DNA of 64,000 nucleotides, taken from contig NZ_BEVZ01000013.1 of assembly GCF_003112515.1 (NCBI RefSeq), positions 1 to 64,000 on the forward strand. Reading direction: 5' to 3'. Below are positions 32,812 through 40,517 of the stretch, one piece after another. A program made the position numbers and the translations under genes. Every line of letters starts with the position of its first letter. The first letter of the stretch is position 1. The DNA is from Streptomyces fragilis. Lineage in GTDB: Bacteria; Actinomycetota; Actinomycetes; Streptomycetales; Streptomycetaceae. The notes beneath the pieces were generated by a model that was not told the DNA's origin, ran no database searches, and saw only the letters and a list, made by a program, of their open reading frames with translations.

Positions 32812-34293
32812 CTATCGCACCACCGCCAGCCCCCCGTCGGTTCCCGCCGCGCGGCCGCCGGCGGCCCGGTCGGGGCCGTCGGGGCCGAGCGCGCGCAGGA
32901 TCTCCTCCACGCTCTGCTTGGCGTCGCCGAAGAGCATGCCGCTGTTCTCGCGGAAGAAGAGCGGGTTCTGCACGCCCGCGTAGCCGGAGGCCATGGACCG
33001 CTTGAAGACGACCACCTGCTCCGCCTCCCAGACCCGCAGCACCGGCATGCCGGCGATGGGGCTTGACGGGTCCTCCTCCGCCGCCGGGTTGACGGTGTCG
33101 TTGGCGCCGATGACCAGCACCACCGAGGTGGCGGCGAAGTCGTCGTTGATCTCGTCCATCTCGAGGACGATGTCGTAGGGCACCTTGGCCTCCGCCAGCA
33201 GCACGTTCATGTGCCCGGGCAGGCGTCCGGCGACGGGGTGGACGCCGAAGCGGACCTCGACGCCGCGCTCCCGCAGGCGCCGGGTCAGCTCGGCGACCGG
33301 GTGCTGCGCCTGGGCGACGGCCATGCCGTAGCCGGGGGTGATCACCACCGAGCGGGCCTGGGCCAGCGTCTCGGCCACCTCGGCGGCGCGCACCTCGCGG
33401 TGCTCGCCCTGTTCCTCGGAACCGCCGGCCGGCGCCTCGATGCCGAAGCCGCCGGCGATCACCGAGAGGAAGGACCGGTTCATGGCCTTGCACATGATGA
33501 AGGACAGGTAGGCGCCGGAGGAGCCGACCAGCGCGCCGGTGACGATGAGCAGGTTGTTGTCGAGCAGGAAGCCGGCCGCCGCCGCGGCCCAGCCCGAGTA
33601 GCTGTTCAGCATGGAGACGACGACGGGCATGTCGCCGCCGCCGATCGAGGCGACGAGGTGCCAGCCGAGGGCCAGCGCCAGCACGGTGACGACGATCATC
33701 AGCGGCAGGCTCGGGGAGATGACGAACCAGACCGTCAGCACCACGAAGGCGCCCAGCGCGCCGAGGTTCAGCGCGTTCTTGCCCGGAAGCATCAGCGGGC
33801 GGGACTTGATCCGCGCCGAGAGCTTCAGGTAGGCGACGATCGAGCCGGTGAAGGTGACCGCGCCGATGAAGATGCCGATGAACACCTCGGCGTGATGGAT
33901 GCCCAGCAGACCGGCGTCCGTCAGGGCCCGGCGGGCCTCGTCGTTCGACTCGGCCTCGAGGTAGCTGTTCCAGCCGACGAACACGGCGGCCAGGCCGACG
34001 AAGCTGTGCAGCACCGCGATCAGTTCGGGCATCTGCGTCATCTCGACGCGCCGCGCCTGCCACAGGCCGAGTACCGCGCCGAGTGCCATGGCCAGCGCGA
34101 TCAGCCCGACCGTGCCCGCCGTGCCGGCTCTCGCCGCCACCACGACCGTGGCGGCGAGTGCGAGCGCCATGCCCGCGATGCCGTACGCGACGCCGGCCCG
34201 GGACGTGCGGTGCTGGGAGAGGCCGGCGAGGCTGAGGATGAACAACAGGGCGGCGACCAGGTCCGCCGCGTGGGATGCCGTCAGGGAAGTCAT
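32812..34293 (-). CDS. pntB: NAD(P) transhydrogenase subunit beta
   Basis: 493 residues. The N-terminal 270 residues hold about nine transmembrane helices of the proton channel. The C-terminal dIII domain binds NADP(H): VVITPGYGMAVAQAQHPVAE is the diagnostic NADP fingerprint, with RFGVHPVAGRLPGHMNVLLA, VLVIGANDTVNPAA and FKRSMASGYAGVQNPLF after it. With PntA it couples proton entry to hydride transfer from NADH to NADP+ and so supplies NADPH. It begins six bases after the pntA stop. Confidence 0.97.
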   Translation of the reverse strand: MTSLTASHAADLVAALLFILSLAGLSQHRTSRAGVAYGIAGMALALAATVVVAARAGTAGTVGLIALAMALGAVLGLWQARRVEMTQMPELIAVLHSFVGLAAVFVGWNSYLEAESNDEARRALTDAGLLGIHHAEVFIGIFIGAVTFTGSIVAYLKLSARIKSRPLMLPGKNALNLGALGAFVVLTVWFVISPSLPLMIVVTVLALALGWHLVASIGGGDMPVVVSMLNSYSGWAAAAAGFLLDNNLLIVTGALVGSSGAYLSFIMCKAMNRSFLSVIAGGFGIEAPAGGSEEQGEHREVRAAEVAETLAQARSVVITPGYGMAVAQAQHPVAELTRRLRERGVEVRFGVHPVAGRLPGHMNVLLAEAKVPYDIVLEMDEINDDFAATSVVLVIGANDTVNPAAEEDPSSPIAGMPVLRVWEAEQVVVFKRSMASGYAGVQNPLFFRENSGMLFGDAKQSVEEILRALGPDGPDRAAGGRAAGTDGGLAVVR

Positions 34294-34299
34294 CTCGGC

Positions 34300-35856
34300 T
34301 CAGCCTTTCGAGAACATGGACAGCATGCGGCGGGTGACGGCGAATCCACCGAAGACATTGATGCTCGTCAGCAGGATCGCCGTGAAGGACAGGACGGTGA
34401 CGATCCGGCTCTCGTGGCCGAGCTGGAGCAGGGCGCCGACCACGATGATTCCGGAGATGGCGTTGGTCACCGACATCAGCGGTGTGTGCAGCGCGTGGTG
34501 CACCTTGCCGATGACGTAGTACCCGATCACCACGGCGAGCGTGAACACCGTGAAGTTCTGCGCCAGCTGGGCGGGGGCGAAGGCCACCAGCAGGAACATC
34601 GCCAGCAGCCCCAGGCCGATCAGGCCGAAGCGGACGGCGGGTGTCGTCCGCGGCTTCTTCGGCGCCGCCTCGGCGGGGGCGCTCTCGGGCTGTGCGGCGG
34701 GCGCGGCCGACACCGCGACGGGCGGGGGCGGCCAGGTGACGTCGCCGTCGCGGACCACGGTGACGGCCCGCTGCACGACGTCGTCGAAGTCGATCGCCAG
34801 CCGGCCGTCCTTGCCGGGCGTGAGCAGCTTGACCAGGTTGAGCAGGTTGGTGCCGAACAGCTGCGAGGCCTGCGCCGGGAGCCGGGAGGCGAGGTCGGTG
34901 TAGCCGATGAGGGTGACGCCGTTCCCGGTGACCACCGTGCGTCCCGGCACGGTGCCCTCGACGTTGCCGCCCTGGGCGGCCGCCATGTCGACGACGACGC
35001 TGCCCGGTTTCATGACGGCGACGTCCTCGGCCGTCAGCAGGCGCGGCGCTGGACGCCCCGGGATCAGCGCGGTGGTGATCACGATGTCGACGTCGGCGGC
35101 CTGCTGGTGGTAGAGCTCGGCGGCGGCGCGGTCGTAGTCGGCCGAGGTGGCCTTGGCGTAGCCGTCGGTGCTCGCCTCCTGCTCCACGTGCACCGGAAGG
35201 TACTCGCCGCCCAGGGACTTCACCTGGTCGGCGACCTCCGGGCGCGGGTCGGTGGCCCGCACGATCGCGCCGAGGCTGGAGGCCGCCCCGATGGCCGCGA
35301 GTCCGGCCACGCCCGCACCGGCGACCAGCACCTTCGCCGGCGGCACCTTGCCCGCCGCGGTGACCTGGCCGGTGAAGAAGCGTCCGAAGGTGTGCGCGGC
35401 CTCCACGACCGCGCGGTATCCCGCGATGTTCGCCATGGAGGAGAGCACGTCCATCGACTGGGCGCGGGAGATGCGCGGCACCGCGTCGAGGGCGAGGGCC
35501 GTCACCCCGGCGTCGGACAGCGTCCGCAGCAGTTCGGGCTTCTGCGCCGGGGCGAGCAGGCCCACCAGGGTGGCGCCCGCTCTCAGCCGGGCGATCTCCG
35601 CCTCCGAGGGGGCGTTGACCTTGAGGACGACGTCGGCGTCCCAGGCCTCGCCCGTCCCGGCGCCCGCTTCGGCGTACGCCTGGTCGGTGAAGCCGGACAG
35701 CTCACCGGCCCCGGGTTCGACCACGACCTCGTAGCCGAGCTTCAGCAGTTGCCGCACCGTCGCGGGGGTCGCCGCGACGCGGGTCTCGCCGGGGGCGGAC
35801 TCGGCCACCACGCCGATGCGCTGCGGAGGGTTGTGCGTGGGTTCTTGGGCAGACAT
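34300..35856 (-). CDS. pntA: NAD(P) transhydrogenase subunit alpha
   Basis: 518 residues. The N-terminal dI domain is related to alanine dehydrogenase: RIGVVAESAPGETRVAATPA, the AGAGVAGLAAIGAASSLGAI NAD fold, and RATDPRPEVADQVKSLGGEY. After an Ala/Pro linker at about 375-400 come four membrane helices, so the single chain holds both the dI and the alpha-type membrane part, as in E. coli PntA. It forms the proton-pumping transhydrogenase with the next gene. The ATG at 35856 gives the standard family N-terminus. Confidence 0.97.
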   Translation of the reverse strand: MSAQEPTHNPPQRIGVVAESAPGETRVAATPATVRQLLKLGYEVVVEPGAGELSGFTDQAYAEAGAGTGEAWDADVVLKVNAPSEAEIARLRAGATLVGLLAPAQKPELLRTLSDAGVTALALDAVPRISRAQSMDVLSSMANIAGYRAVVEAAHTFGRFFTGQVTAAGKVPPAKVLVAGAGVAGLAAIGAASSLGAIVRATDPRPEVADQVKSLGGEYLPVHVEQEASTDGYAKATSADYDRAAAELYHQQAADVDIVITTALIPGRPAPRLLTAEDVAVMKPGSVVVDMAAAQGGNVEGTVPGRTVVTGNGVTLIGYTDLASRLPAQASQLFGTNLLNLVKLLTPGKDGRLAIDFDDVVQRAVTVVRDGDVTWPPPPVAVSAAPAAQPESAPAEAAPKKPRTTPAVRFGLIGLGLLAMFLLVAFAPAQLAQNFTVFTLAVVIGYYVIGKVHHALHTPLMSVTNAISGIIVVGALLQLGHESRIVTVLSFTAILLTSINVFGGFAVTRRMLSMFSKG

Positions 35857-36178
35857 GACCGGTATCTCTCGTCAGAGGATCGTCGGAGGAGGGTGCGAGG
35901 GGTATCTGCGTTCGAGGGAAGTCGTACAACGTCCTTCCCATTGATCGCTGGAAACTACCGGCCGAGCGGGTGCACGCCAACGCGGACGCACGGTGATGTG
36001 CTTCACCTGGCGGCGGAAGGGCGGCGTGGGGTACGGCGGGCCGCGCCGCGGCAGCTGCCGCCCGGGGCCGGTCGACGCCGGGCGGTGGTAAGGCGGCCCC
36101 AACTCATCTATCGCTGAGGCGACTTGGCGCTTCGGCCGGTGGCCCTGGTTGCCGCATCCGTCCGCTCGGACGGGTCGC
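35857..36178. other. Intergenic region of 322 bases upstream of pntA
   Basis: It holds the pntA promoter and, at the other side, the end of the convergent-facing endonuclease-fold gene. No gene, operator or clear hairpin was found. Confidence 0.5.
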
Positions 36179-37018
36179 TCAGTGGGACAGGTCGAGGTCC
36201 GCGTACAGCAGGTCGTGGTCCGAGTGGGCAGTGGGCTGCACCCGCTGGCCGAGCGCGGTGACGCCCCGCAGGAAGACGTAGTCGAACCTGGCGAGCCAGT
36301 CCGTCGTCGTCGGACAGCCGGCGAGCGACGACGGCCGGCAGCGGGAGTCCGCGTCGGCGGCCACGGACCACACGGGGGCCAGTTCGGGGGCGGCGGGACG
36401 GGCGTTGAAGTCGCCGAGCACGACGGCGCGGTCGTATCTGGCGATCTCGGCGGCGAGGACGTCGGCCTGTCGCGCGCGGACGCTCTTCTGGCGCCGTTGG
36501 GCGAGGTGGGTGGTGAGGACCCGGACGGACCGGCCGTCCACCGTCGTGGTGACCGCCAGGTACCCGCGGTCCTCCGATCCGCCCTCCGGGTACTCCACGG
36601 CCACCCGGTCCGTCATCGGCGCCGCCGACAGGACGGCCTGGCCGAAGCCGCCCGGGTTCCACGGCGTTCCCCCGCACCGCCCGCGGTGGTGCAGGACCGG
36701 CCCGTAGGCGGCGTGGTAGACCAGACCGTAGTAACGCCGCAGGTAGTCGCGGATCCTCTCGACGTCGCTCACGCACGCCTCCTGCAGCCCCACGACCTGC
36801 GGGGCGTACAGGGCGATCTCCCGCGCCCGGTCGACGTCCGGTGCGCCGCAGGGGTTGCAGAGGTTCCACGTCATGACCCGGTGGGGCACCACGGCACGGG
36901 CGGCGTCGGCGGGCAGCGGCCGGGCGAAGAGATCGCCTCCGGGCGCGGACGGGCCGAGCAGCAGCAGGACGGCCAGGGTCAGCATGCCCCGGAGCAGCCA
37001 CCGGTGTCTCCCGGCCAC
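36179..37018 (-). CDS. Exported endonuclease/exonuclease/phosphatase-family protein
   Basis: 279 residues from GTG 37018, which has GGAGGGGG upstream. A hydrophobic N-terminal segment (GMLTLAVLLLLGPSAPG) exports or anchors the protein. The EEP fold is complete: RVMTWNLCNPCG, VVGLQEACVSDVERIR (metal Glu), VLTTHL, VVLGDFNARPAAPE (Asp/Asn), FDYVFLRG and a final AHSDHDLLYADLDL (Asp-His pair). Members hydrolyse phosphodiesters in nucleic acids, sphingomyelin or inositol phosphates. Four cysteines suggest extracellular disulphides. The substrate is unknown. The frame is open far upstream, but that part is low-complexity and unlikely to be translated. Confidence 0.88.
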   Translation of the reverse strand: MAGRHRWLLRGMLTLAVLLLLGPSAPGGDLFARPLPADAARAVVPHRVMTWNLCNPCGAPDVDRAREIALYAPQVVGLQEACVSDVERIRDYLRRYYGLVYHAAYGPVLHHRGRCGGTPWNPGGFGQAVLSAAPMTDRVAVEYPEGGSEDRGYLAVTTTVDGRSVRVLTTHLAQRRQKSVRARQADVLAAEIARYDRAVVLGDFNARPAAPELAPVWSVAADADSRCRPSSLAGCPTTTDWLARFDYVFLRGVTALGQRVQPTAHSDHDLLYADLDLSH

Positions 37019-37313
37019 GTCGGCCCCCTCCACGTCGGTCCCTCCGGCCCCCTGTGCCGTCCCCGGGGCCGGGCCGGGCGCCGAGGACCGGCTGCCGGCC
37101 GCCGTCGACGGCCGGAACGCGTGCGCGGTGCCGGCCCTCCCGTCCCGCGCCGGCGACCGGCTGTTCCGGGCAGGCGCTTCCGGCGCAACCTTACGCGCGG
37201 CCCCGGTCCGGTACGGCCCACGGAGCGCCGTCCGCACTCCGGGCGGGTGGGGCACCCTCCCGGGAGCGACGCCTTCGATGCCGTTTCGCCCCTTTTGTGG
37301 AAGGGTCCTGGTC

Positions 37314-38375
37314 ATGGCCGACATGTCCCATGGTGCCCACGCCCAGCCCTCGCGCCGTCGCCAGCGGTGGACCGAGTTCCGGCAGTCGCCGCTGTGGCCG
37401 GCCACCGTGCTGGCGTTCATCCTGGCGGCCTCGGCCGGCCTCTTCGCCGGTTCGTACACCTACTCGATGGCCGACCCGACGCCTCGCTCGATCCCCACCG
37501 CCGTCGTCGGCTCGTACGAACAGGCCCGCGGGCAGGCCTTCCTGGGCGGCCTGGAGGAGGCGCTGAACGCGTCCGTGAAGCTGCACGCGTACGACAGCGT
37601 CACCGAGGCCCGCCAGGCCATGGACGACCAGAAGGTCTTCGCGATCTTCGACGTCCGCGACGGCGGGGGGACCGCGATCCTGGACCTCTCCGGCGCCTCC
37701 GGCGCGTCCGTCGCCGAGGTGCTGGCCGGCACGGCGCCGGCCGTGGGGGCGCGGACCGGCGTCAAGGTCACCGTCCGGGACCTCAATCCGCTCCAGGAGG
37801 GCGACCCGCGCGGCCTGGCGATCTTCTACATCTCGCTGGCCGCCGTGATCATCGGCTTCCTCGGGGCGATCCAGCTGAGCGTGCACGCACGGGCCCTCAC
37901 ACCCCTCGAACGCATCCTGTTCACCCTCGCCTACGCGCTGCTCGGCGGTTTCGCCATCGCGGCGACCGTGGACTGGCTGCTCGGCGCGCTCGACCTGCCG
38001 TTCGTGGAGTCGTGGTTCATCCTCACGCTCACCCTGTTCACCGGCGGCATGGTGTTCACCATGTTCAACACCCTGGTCGGACGCTGGGCGATCCTGCCGA
38101 CGTGGGGGCTGATGGTCCTGCTGGGCAACCCCTCCTCCGGCGGGGCGGTGTCCTGGCCGCTGCTGCCCTCCCCGCTGGGCACGATCGGCAAGTGGCTGCC
38201 GCCCGGCGCGTCGGTCAACGCGCAGCACACGGCGGTGTACTTCCAGGGACACCAGCACGCGTTCCCGTTCCTCGTGCTGGGCGGATGGGCCCTCTTGTCG
38301 TGCGCGGTCTTCTGGATCTGGCGGCACAGGCACCCCGGAGGCCGCGAGCGCCGTCCGGCACAGACCGAGGAGTGA
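37314..38375 (+). CDS. DUF3533/ABC-2-like membrane protein
   Basis: 353 residues from ATG 37314, with AAGGG upstream. One N-terminal helix (PATVLAFILAASAGLFAGSY) precedes an extracytoplasmic domain of about 130 residues (YDSVTEARQAMDDQKVFAIF, VAEVLAGTAPAVGARTGVKV). Five membrane helices follow. The layout is that of YhgE/Pip and DUF3533 (fungal SNG1-like) proteins and of ABC-2 permeases that lack their own ATPase. The cytoplasmic ends are short. It is divergent from the endonuclease-fold gene. The role is unknown; related proteins affect drug tolerance and secretion. Confidence 0.8.
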   Translation: MADMSHGAHAQPSRRRQRWTEFRQSPLWPATVLAFILAASAGLFAGSYTYSMADPTPRSIPTAVVGSYEQARGQAFLGGLEEALNASVKLHAYDSVTEARQAMDDQKVFAIFDVRDGGGTAILDLSGASGASVAEVLAGTAPAVGARTGVKVTVRDLNPLQEGDPRGLAIFYISLAAVIIGFLGAIQLSVHARALTPLERILFTLAYALLGGFAIAATVDWLLGALDLPFVESWFILTLTLFTGGMVFTMFNTLVGRWAILPTWGLMVLLGNPSSGGAVSWPLLPSPLGTIGKWLPPGASVNAQHTAVYFQGHQHAFPFLVLGGWALLSCAVFWIWRHRHPGGRERRPAQTEE

Positions 38376-38473
38376 CGGCGCCGCCCCGCCCACCCGCGAC
38401 CTCCTCGTCCCCACGCCCCCACGCCCCCACACGACACCCTTGACGCGCATACGACAACGATGGCTACATGGGA

Positions 38474-38487
38474 TGGGAGCGCTCCCA
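38474..38487. promoter_or_regulatory. CebR operator (consensus box)
   Basis: TGGGAGCGCTCCCA is the exact consensus of the cellobiose/cellotriose-responsive LacI-family repressor CebR of Streptomyces. It lies 20 bases upstream of the start of a cellulose-binding esterase gene, a position where bound repressor would block transcription or initiation. Confidence 0.9.
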
Positions 38488-38507
38488 GTCCGACGGAAGG
38501 ACCTCCC

Positions 38508-39605
38508 ATGCGCACCCCTGGCTTACGCCTGCCGCTCCTCCCGCTCCTCGGCCTCCTGGCCTCCCTGCTCCTGTCCCTCGCAGGACTCGCCCCGCACGCC
38601 GCGGCCGCGCCGGCGGCGAAGGCGGCGGACCCGGTGCGCGTCATGCCGTTGGGCGACTCCATCACGGGCTCCCCGGGCTGCTGGCGAGCGGTGCTCTGGA
38701 ACCAGCTGCGGACGGCCGGCTACACCGACGTCGATTTCGTCGGCACGCTCGGCCCCCAGGGCTGCGGCCAGGAGTACGACGGCGACAACGAGGGGCACGG
38801 CGGCGAACTGGTGACCAACGTGGCCGACCAGAACCTGCTGCCGGCGCGCCTGAGGGCCACCCTGCCCGATGTCGTCGTCATGCACTTCGGCACGAACGAC
38901 GTGTGGAGCAACATCTCCCCGGACCGCATCCTCGCCGCGTACACCAAGCTCGTGGAGCAGATGCGGGCCGGCAATCCGGACATGCGGATCCTCGTCGCGC
39001 AGATCATCCCCATGAACCCCGGCACGTGCGCCGCGTGCGCCCAGCGCGTCGTCGACCTCAACGCGCGGATCCCGGGCTGGGCCCGGTCGACGAGCACCGA
39101 GCGCTCCCCGGTCACCGTCGTCGACCAGTGGACGGGCTTCAGCACGGCTGCCGACACCTACGACGGAGTGCACCCCAACGCGTCGGGTGACCGGAAGATC
39201 GCCGCCCGCTGGTACCCGGCCCTGACCGCCGTCCTCGACGCGGGAGTGCCGGGAGACCCGGGCGACCCGGGCAGCGGTGGCTCCGGTTGCACCGCGACCT
39301 TCCGGGCCGTCTCCACCTGGCAGGGCGGGTACCAGGGCGAGGTGACGGTGACCAACACGTCCTCCTCCCCCGTCTCCGGCTGGACCGTCACCCTCGCCCC
39401 GTCCGGCGGGGCGCGGATCACCCAGGTCTGGAACGGCGGCCTCGGCACGGCGGCGGACGGCACCGCCTCGGTCTCCAACGCGGCGTGGAACGGCACCCTG
39501 GCCGCGGGAGCGAGCGCCGCCTTCGGCTTCGTCGCCACCGCCCCCGCCACCGCGGGGGCCCCTGCGGTGACCGTCGGCTGCACGGCACGCGCCGCCGGTT
39601 CCTGA
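38508..39605 (+). CDS. Secreted GDSL/SGNH esterase with C-terminal cellulose-binding module (CBM2)
   Basis: 365 residues from ATG 38508; the open frame begins earlier, but that part holds the CebR box. A Sec signal ends near PHAAAA. The SGNH hydrolase domain has block I MPLGDSITGSPGCW (Ser), block III MHFGTNDVW (Asn) and block V YDGVHPNASGD (Asp and His), typical of carbohydrate esterase family 3 acetyl-xylan esterases. A Gly/Pro/Asp linker follows, then a CBM2 with CTATFRAVSTWQGGYQGEVT and GGARITQVWNGG. The product would deacetylate xylan while bound to plant cell walls. The CebR box fits induction by cello-oligosaccharides. Confidence 0.93.
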   Translation: MRTPGLRLPLLPLLGLLASLLLSLAGLAPHAAAAPAAKAADPVRVMPLGDSITGSPGCWRAVLWNQLRTAGYTDVDFVGTLGPQGCGQEYDGDNEGHGGELVTNVADQNLLPARLRATLPDVVVMHFGTNDVWSNISPDRILAAYTKLVEQMRAGNPDMRILVAQIIPMNPGTCAACAQRVVDLNARIPGWARSTSTERSPVTVVDQWTGFSTAADTYDGVHPNASGDRKIAARWYPALTAVLDAGVPGDPGDPGSGGSGCTATFRAVSTWQGGYQGEVTVTNTSSSPVSGWTVTLAPSGGARITQVWNGGLGTAADGTASVSNAAWNGTLAAGASAAFGFVATAPATAGAPAVTVGCTARAAGS

Positions 39606-39627
39606 GCCGGGCCCATGCCTCGGACGT

Positions 39628-39657
39628 CGGCGGGGGCAGGACGGGTCGCCCCCGCCG
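39628..39657. terminator. Hairpin after the CBM2 esterase gene
   Basis: Arms CGGCGGGGGC (39628-39637) and GCCCCCGCCG (39648-39657) pair perfectly around a ten-base loop, 22 bases after the stop. Confidence 0.75.
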
Positions 39658-39783
39658 GGGTCACGACGTTGCCCGGGCATGACGGCGCGGCGAAGCCCGG
39701 GCCGGGGTAGGGCCGTCACCCCGGCCCACGGTGCCGTCGGTGGCCGTCGGTGACCATCGGGTGCGACCGGCACGGGCTACCGC

Positions 39784-39876
39784 GTGCGGCTGGTCCGTGG
39801 CATCGTGGCGACGGCGACGATCAGCGAGCGCGACGCCGCCGCCTCGGCGTTGCGCGATCCGGAGGTCCACTGGTGA
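39784..39876 (+). CDS. Doubtful 30-codon open frame ending in the NUDIX start
   Basis: A frame from GTG 39784 encodes a short helix-like peptide (RLVRGIVATATISERDAAAS) and ends with TGA overlapping the NUDIX GTG by four bases. Its composition looks protein-like, but no ribosome site is present. It may be a translational leader or a remnant of a longer gene. Confidence 0.25.
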   Translation: MRLVRGIVATATISERDAAASALRDPEVHW

Positions 39877-40361
39877 CTCCTCCCCCAATACCGGCCCGCC
39901 CGCCCGTGGTGGGCGTCGGCGCGGTGCTGCTGCGGCCGGACGGCCGGCTCCTCATCGGGCGCCGGACGAAGCGGGGCGAACCCGTCTCGTGGTGCCTGCC
40001 CGGCGGCCACCTGGAACCGGGTGAGAGCTGTGAGGCGGCCGCCGTGCGGGAGATCGTCGAGGAGAGCGGCATCCAGGAGGTACGGGACGCGCGGGTCTTC
40101 GCGTTCGCCCTGGAGACCACCGCGGACCGCACCCACCTGACCGCCGGTGTGGTGGTGCGCACCGTGTCGGACGCCCCGGTGGCGTCCGTCACCGAACCGG
40201 ACGTCTTCGAACGGTGGACCTGGACCACGCCGGCCGAACTGCCGGCCCCGCTGTTCCCCGCGAGCGCGGCGCTCACCGCGGCGTGGCTGGGCCGCCCGGC
40301 ACCCGCCGGCTGGACGTTGTACCCGGCCGCCGCGGCGGCCGCCGGCCCGGGACGTGGCTGA
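39873..40361 (+). CDS. NUDIX hydrolase (MutT-like)
   Basis: 162 residues from GTG 39873, with GGAGG eight bases upstream. The NUDIX box is complete: GGHLEPGESCEAAAVREIVEES with the REIVEE catalytic core. The protein has the small MutT/nucleotide-sugar pyrophosphatase layout (VVGVGAVLLRPDGRLLIGRR at the front). Members hydrolyse nucleoside diphosphates linked to another group. The substrate cannot be read from the sequence. It has no obvious operon partner. Confidence 0.92.
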   Translation: MTPPPIPARPPVVGVGAVLLRPDGRLLIGRRTKRGEPVSWCLPGGHLEPGESCEAAAVREIVEESGIQEVRDARVFAFALETTADRTHLTAGVVVRTVSDAPVASVTEPDVFERWTWTTPAELPAPLFPASAALTAAWLGRPAPAGWTLYPAAAAAAGPGRG

Positions 40362-40380
40362 CGCCCCGTCTGCTCAGAGT

Positions 40381-40431
40381 CGGCACGATTGGGCGCGCCG
40401 CCATGCCTCGGCACGAATGGGCGCGCCGCCA
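40381..40431. repeat. Two-copy direct repeat, 28-base period
   Basis: CGGCACGATTGGGCGCGCC with GCCA (40381-40403) recurs at 40409-40431 with a single change (T to A). It lies between the NUDIX gene and the end of the exonuclease-TerD gene. Confidence 0.7.
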
Positions 40432-40517
40432 CGACACGACGACGAGCCCGGCGGTCCCGTGAACCGTCCTGCCCTTGGTTGAGCGGATCGTTCCGGGAGC
40501 AGCCGACGCCCCTTCCG

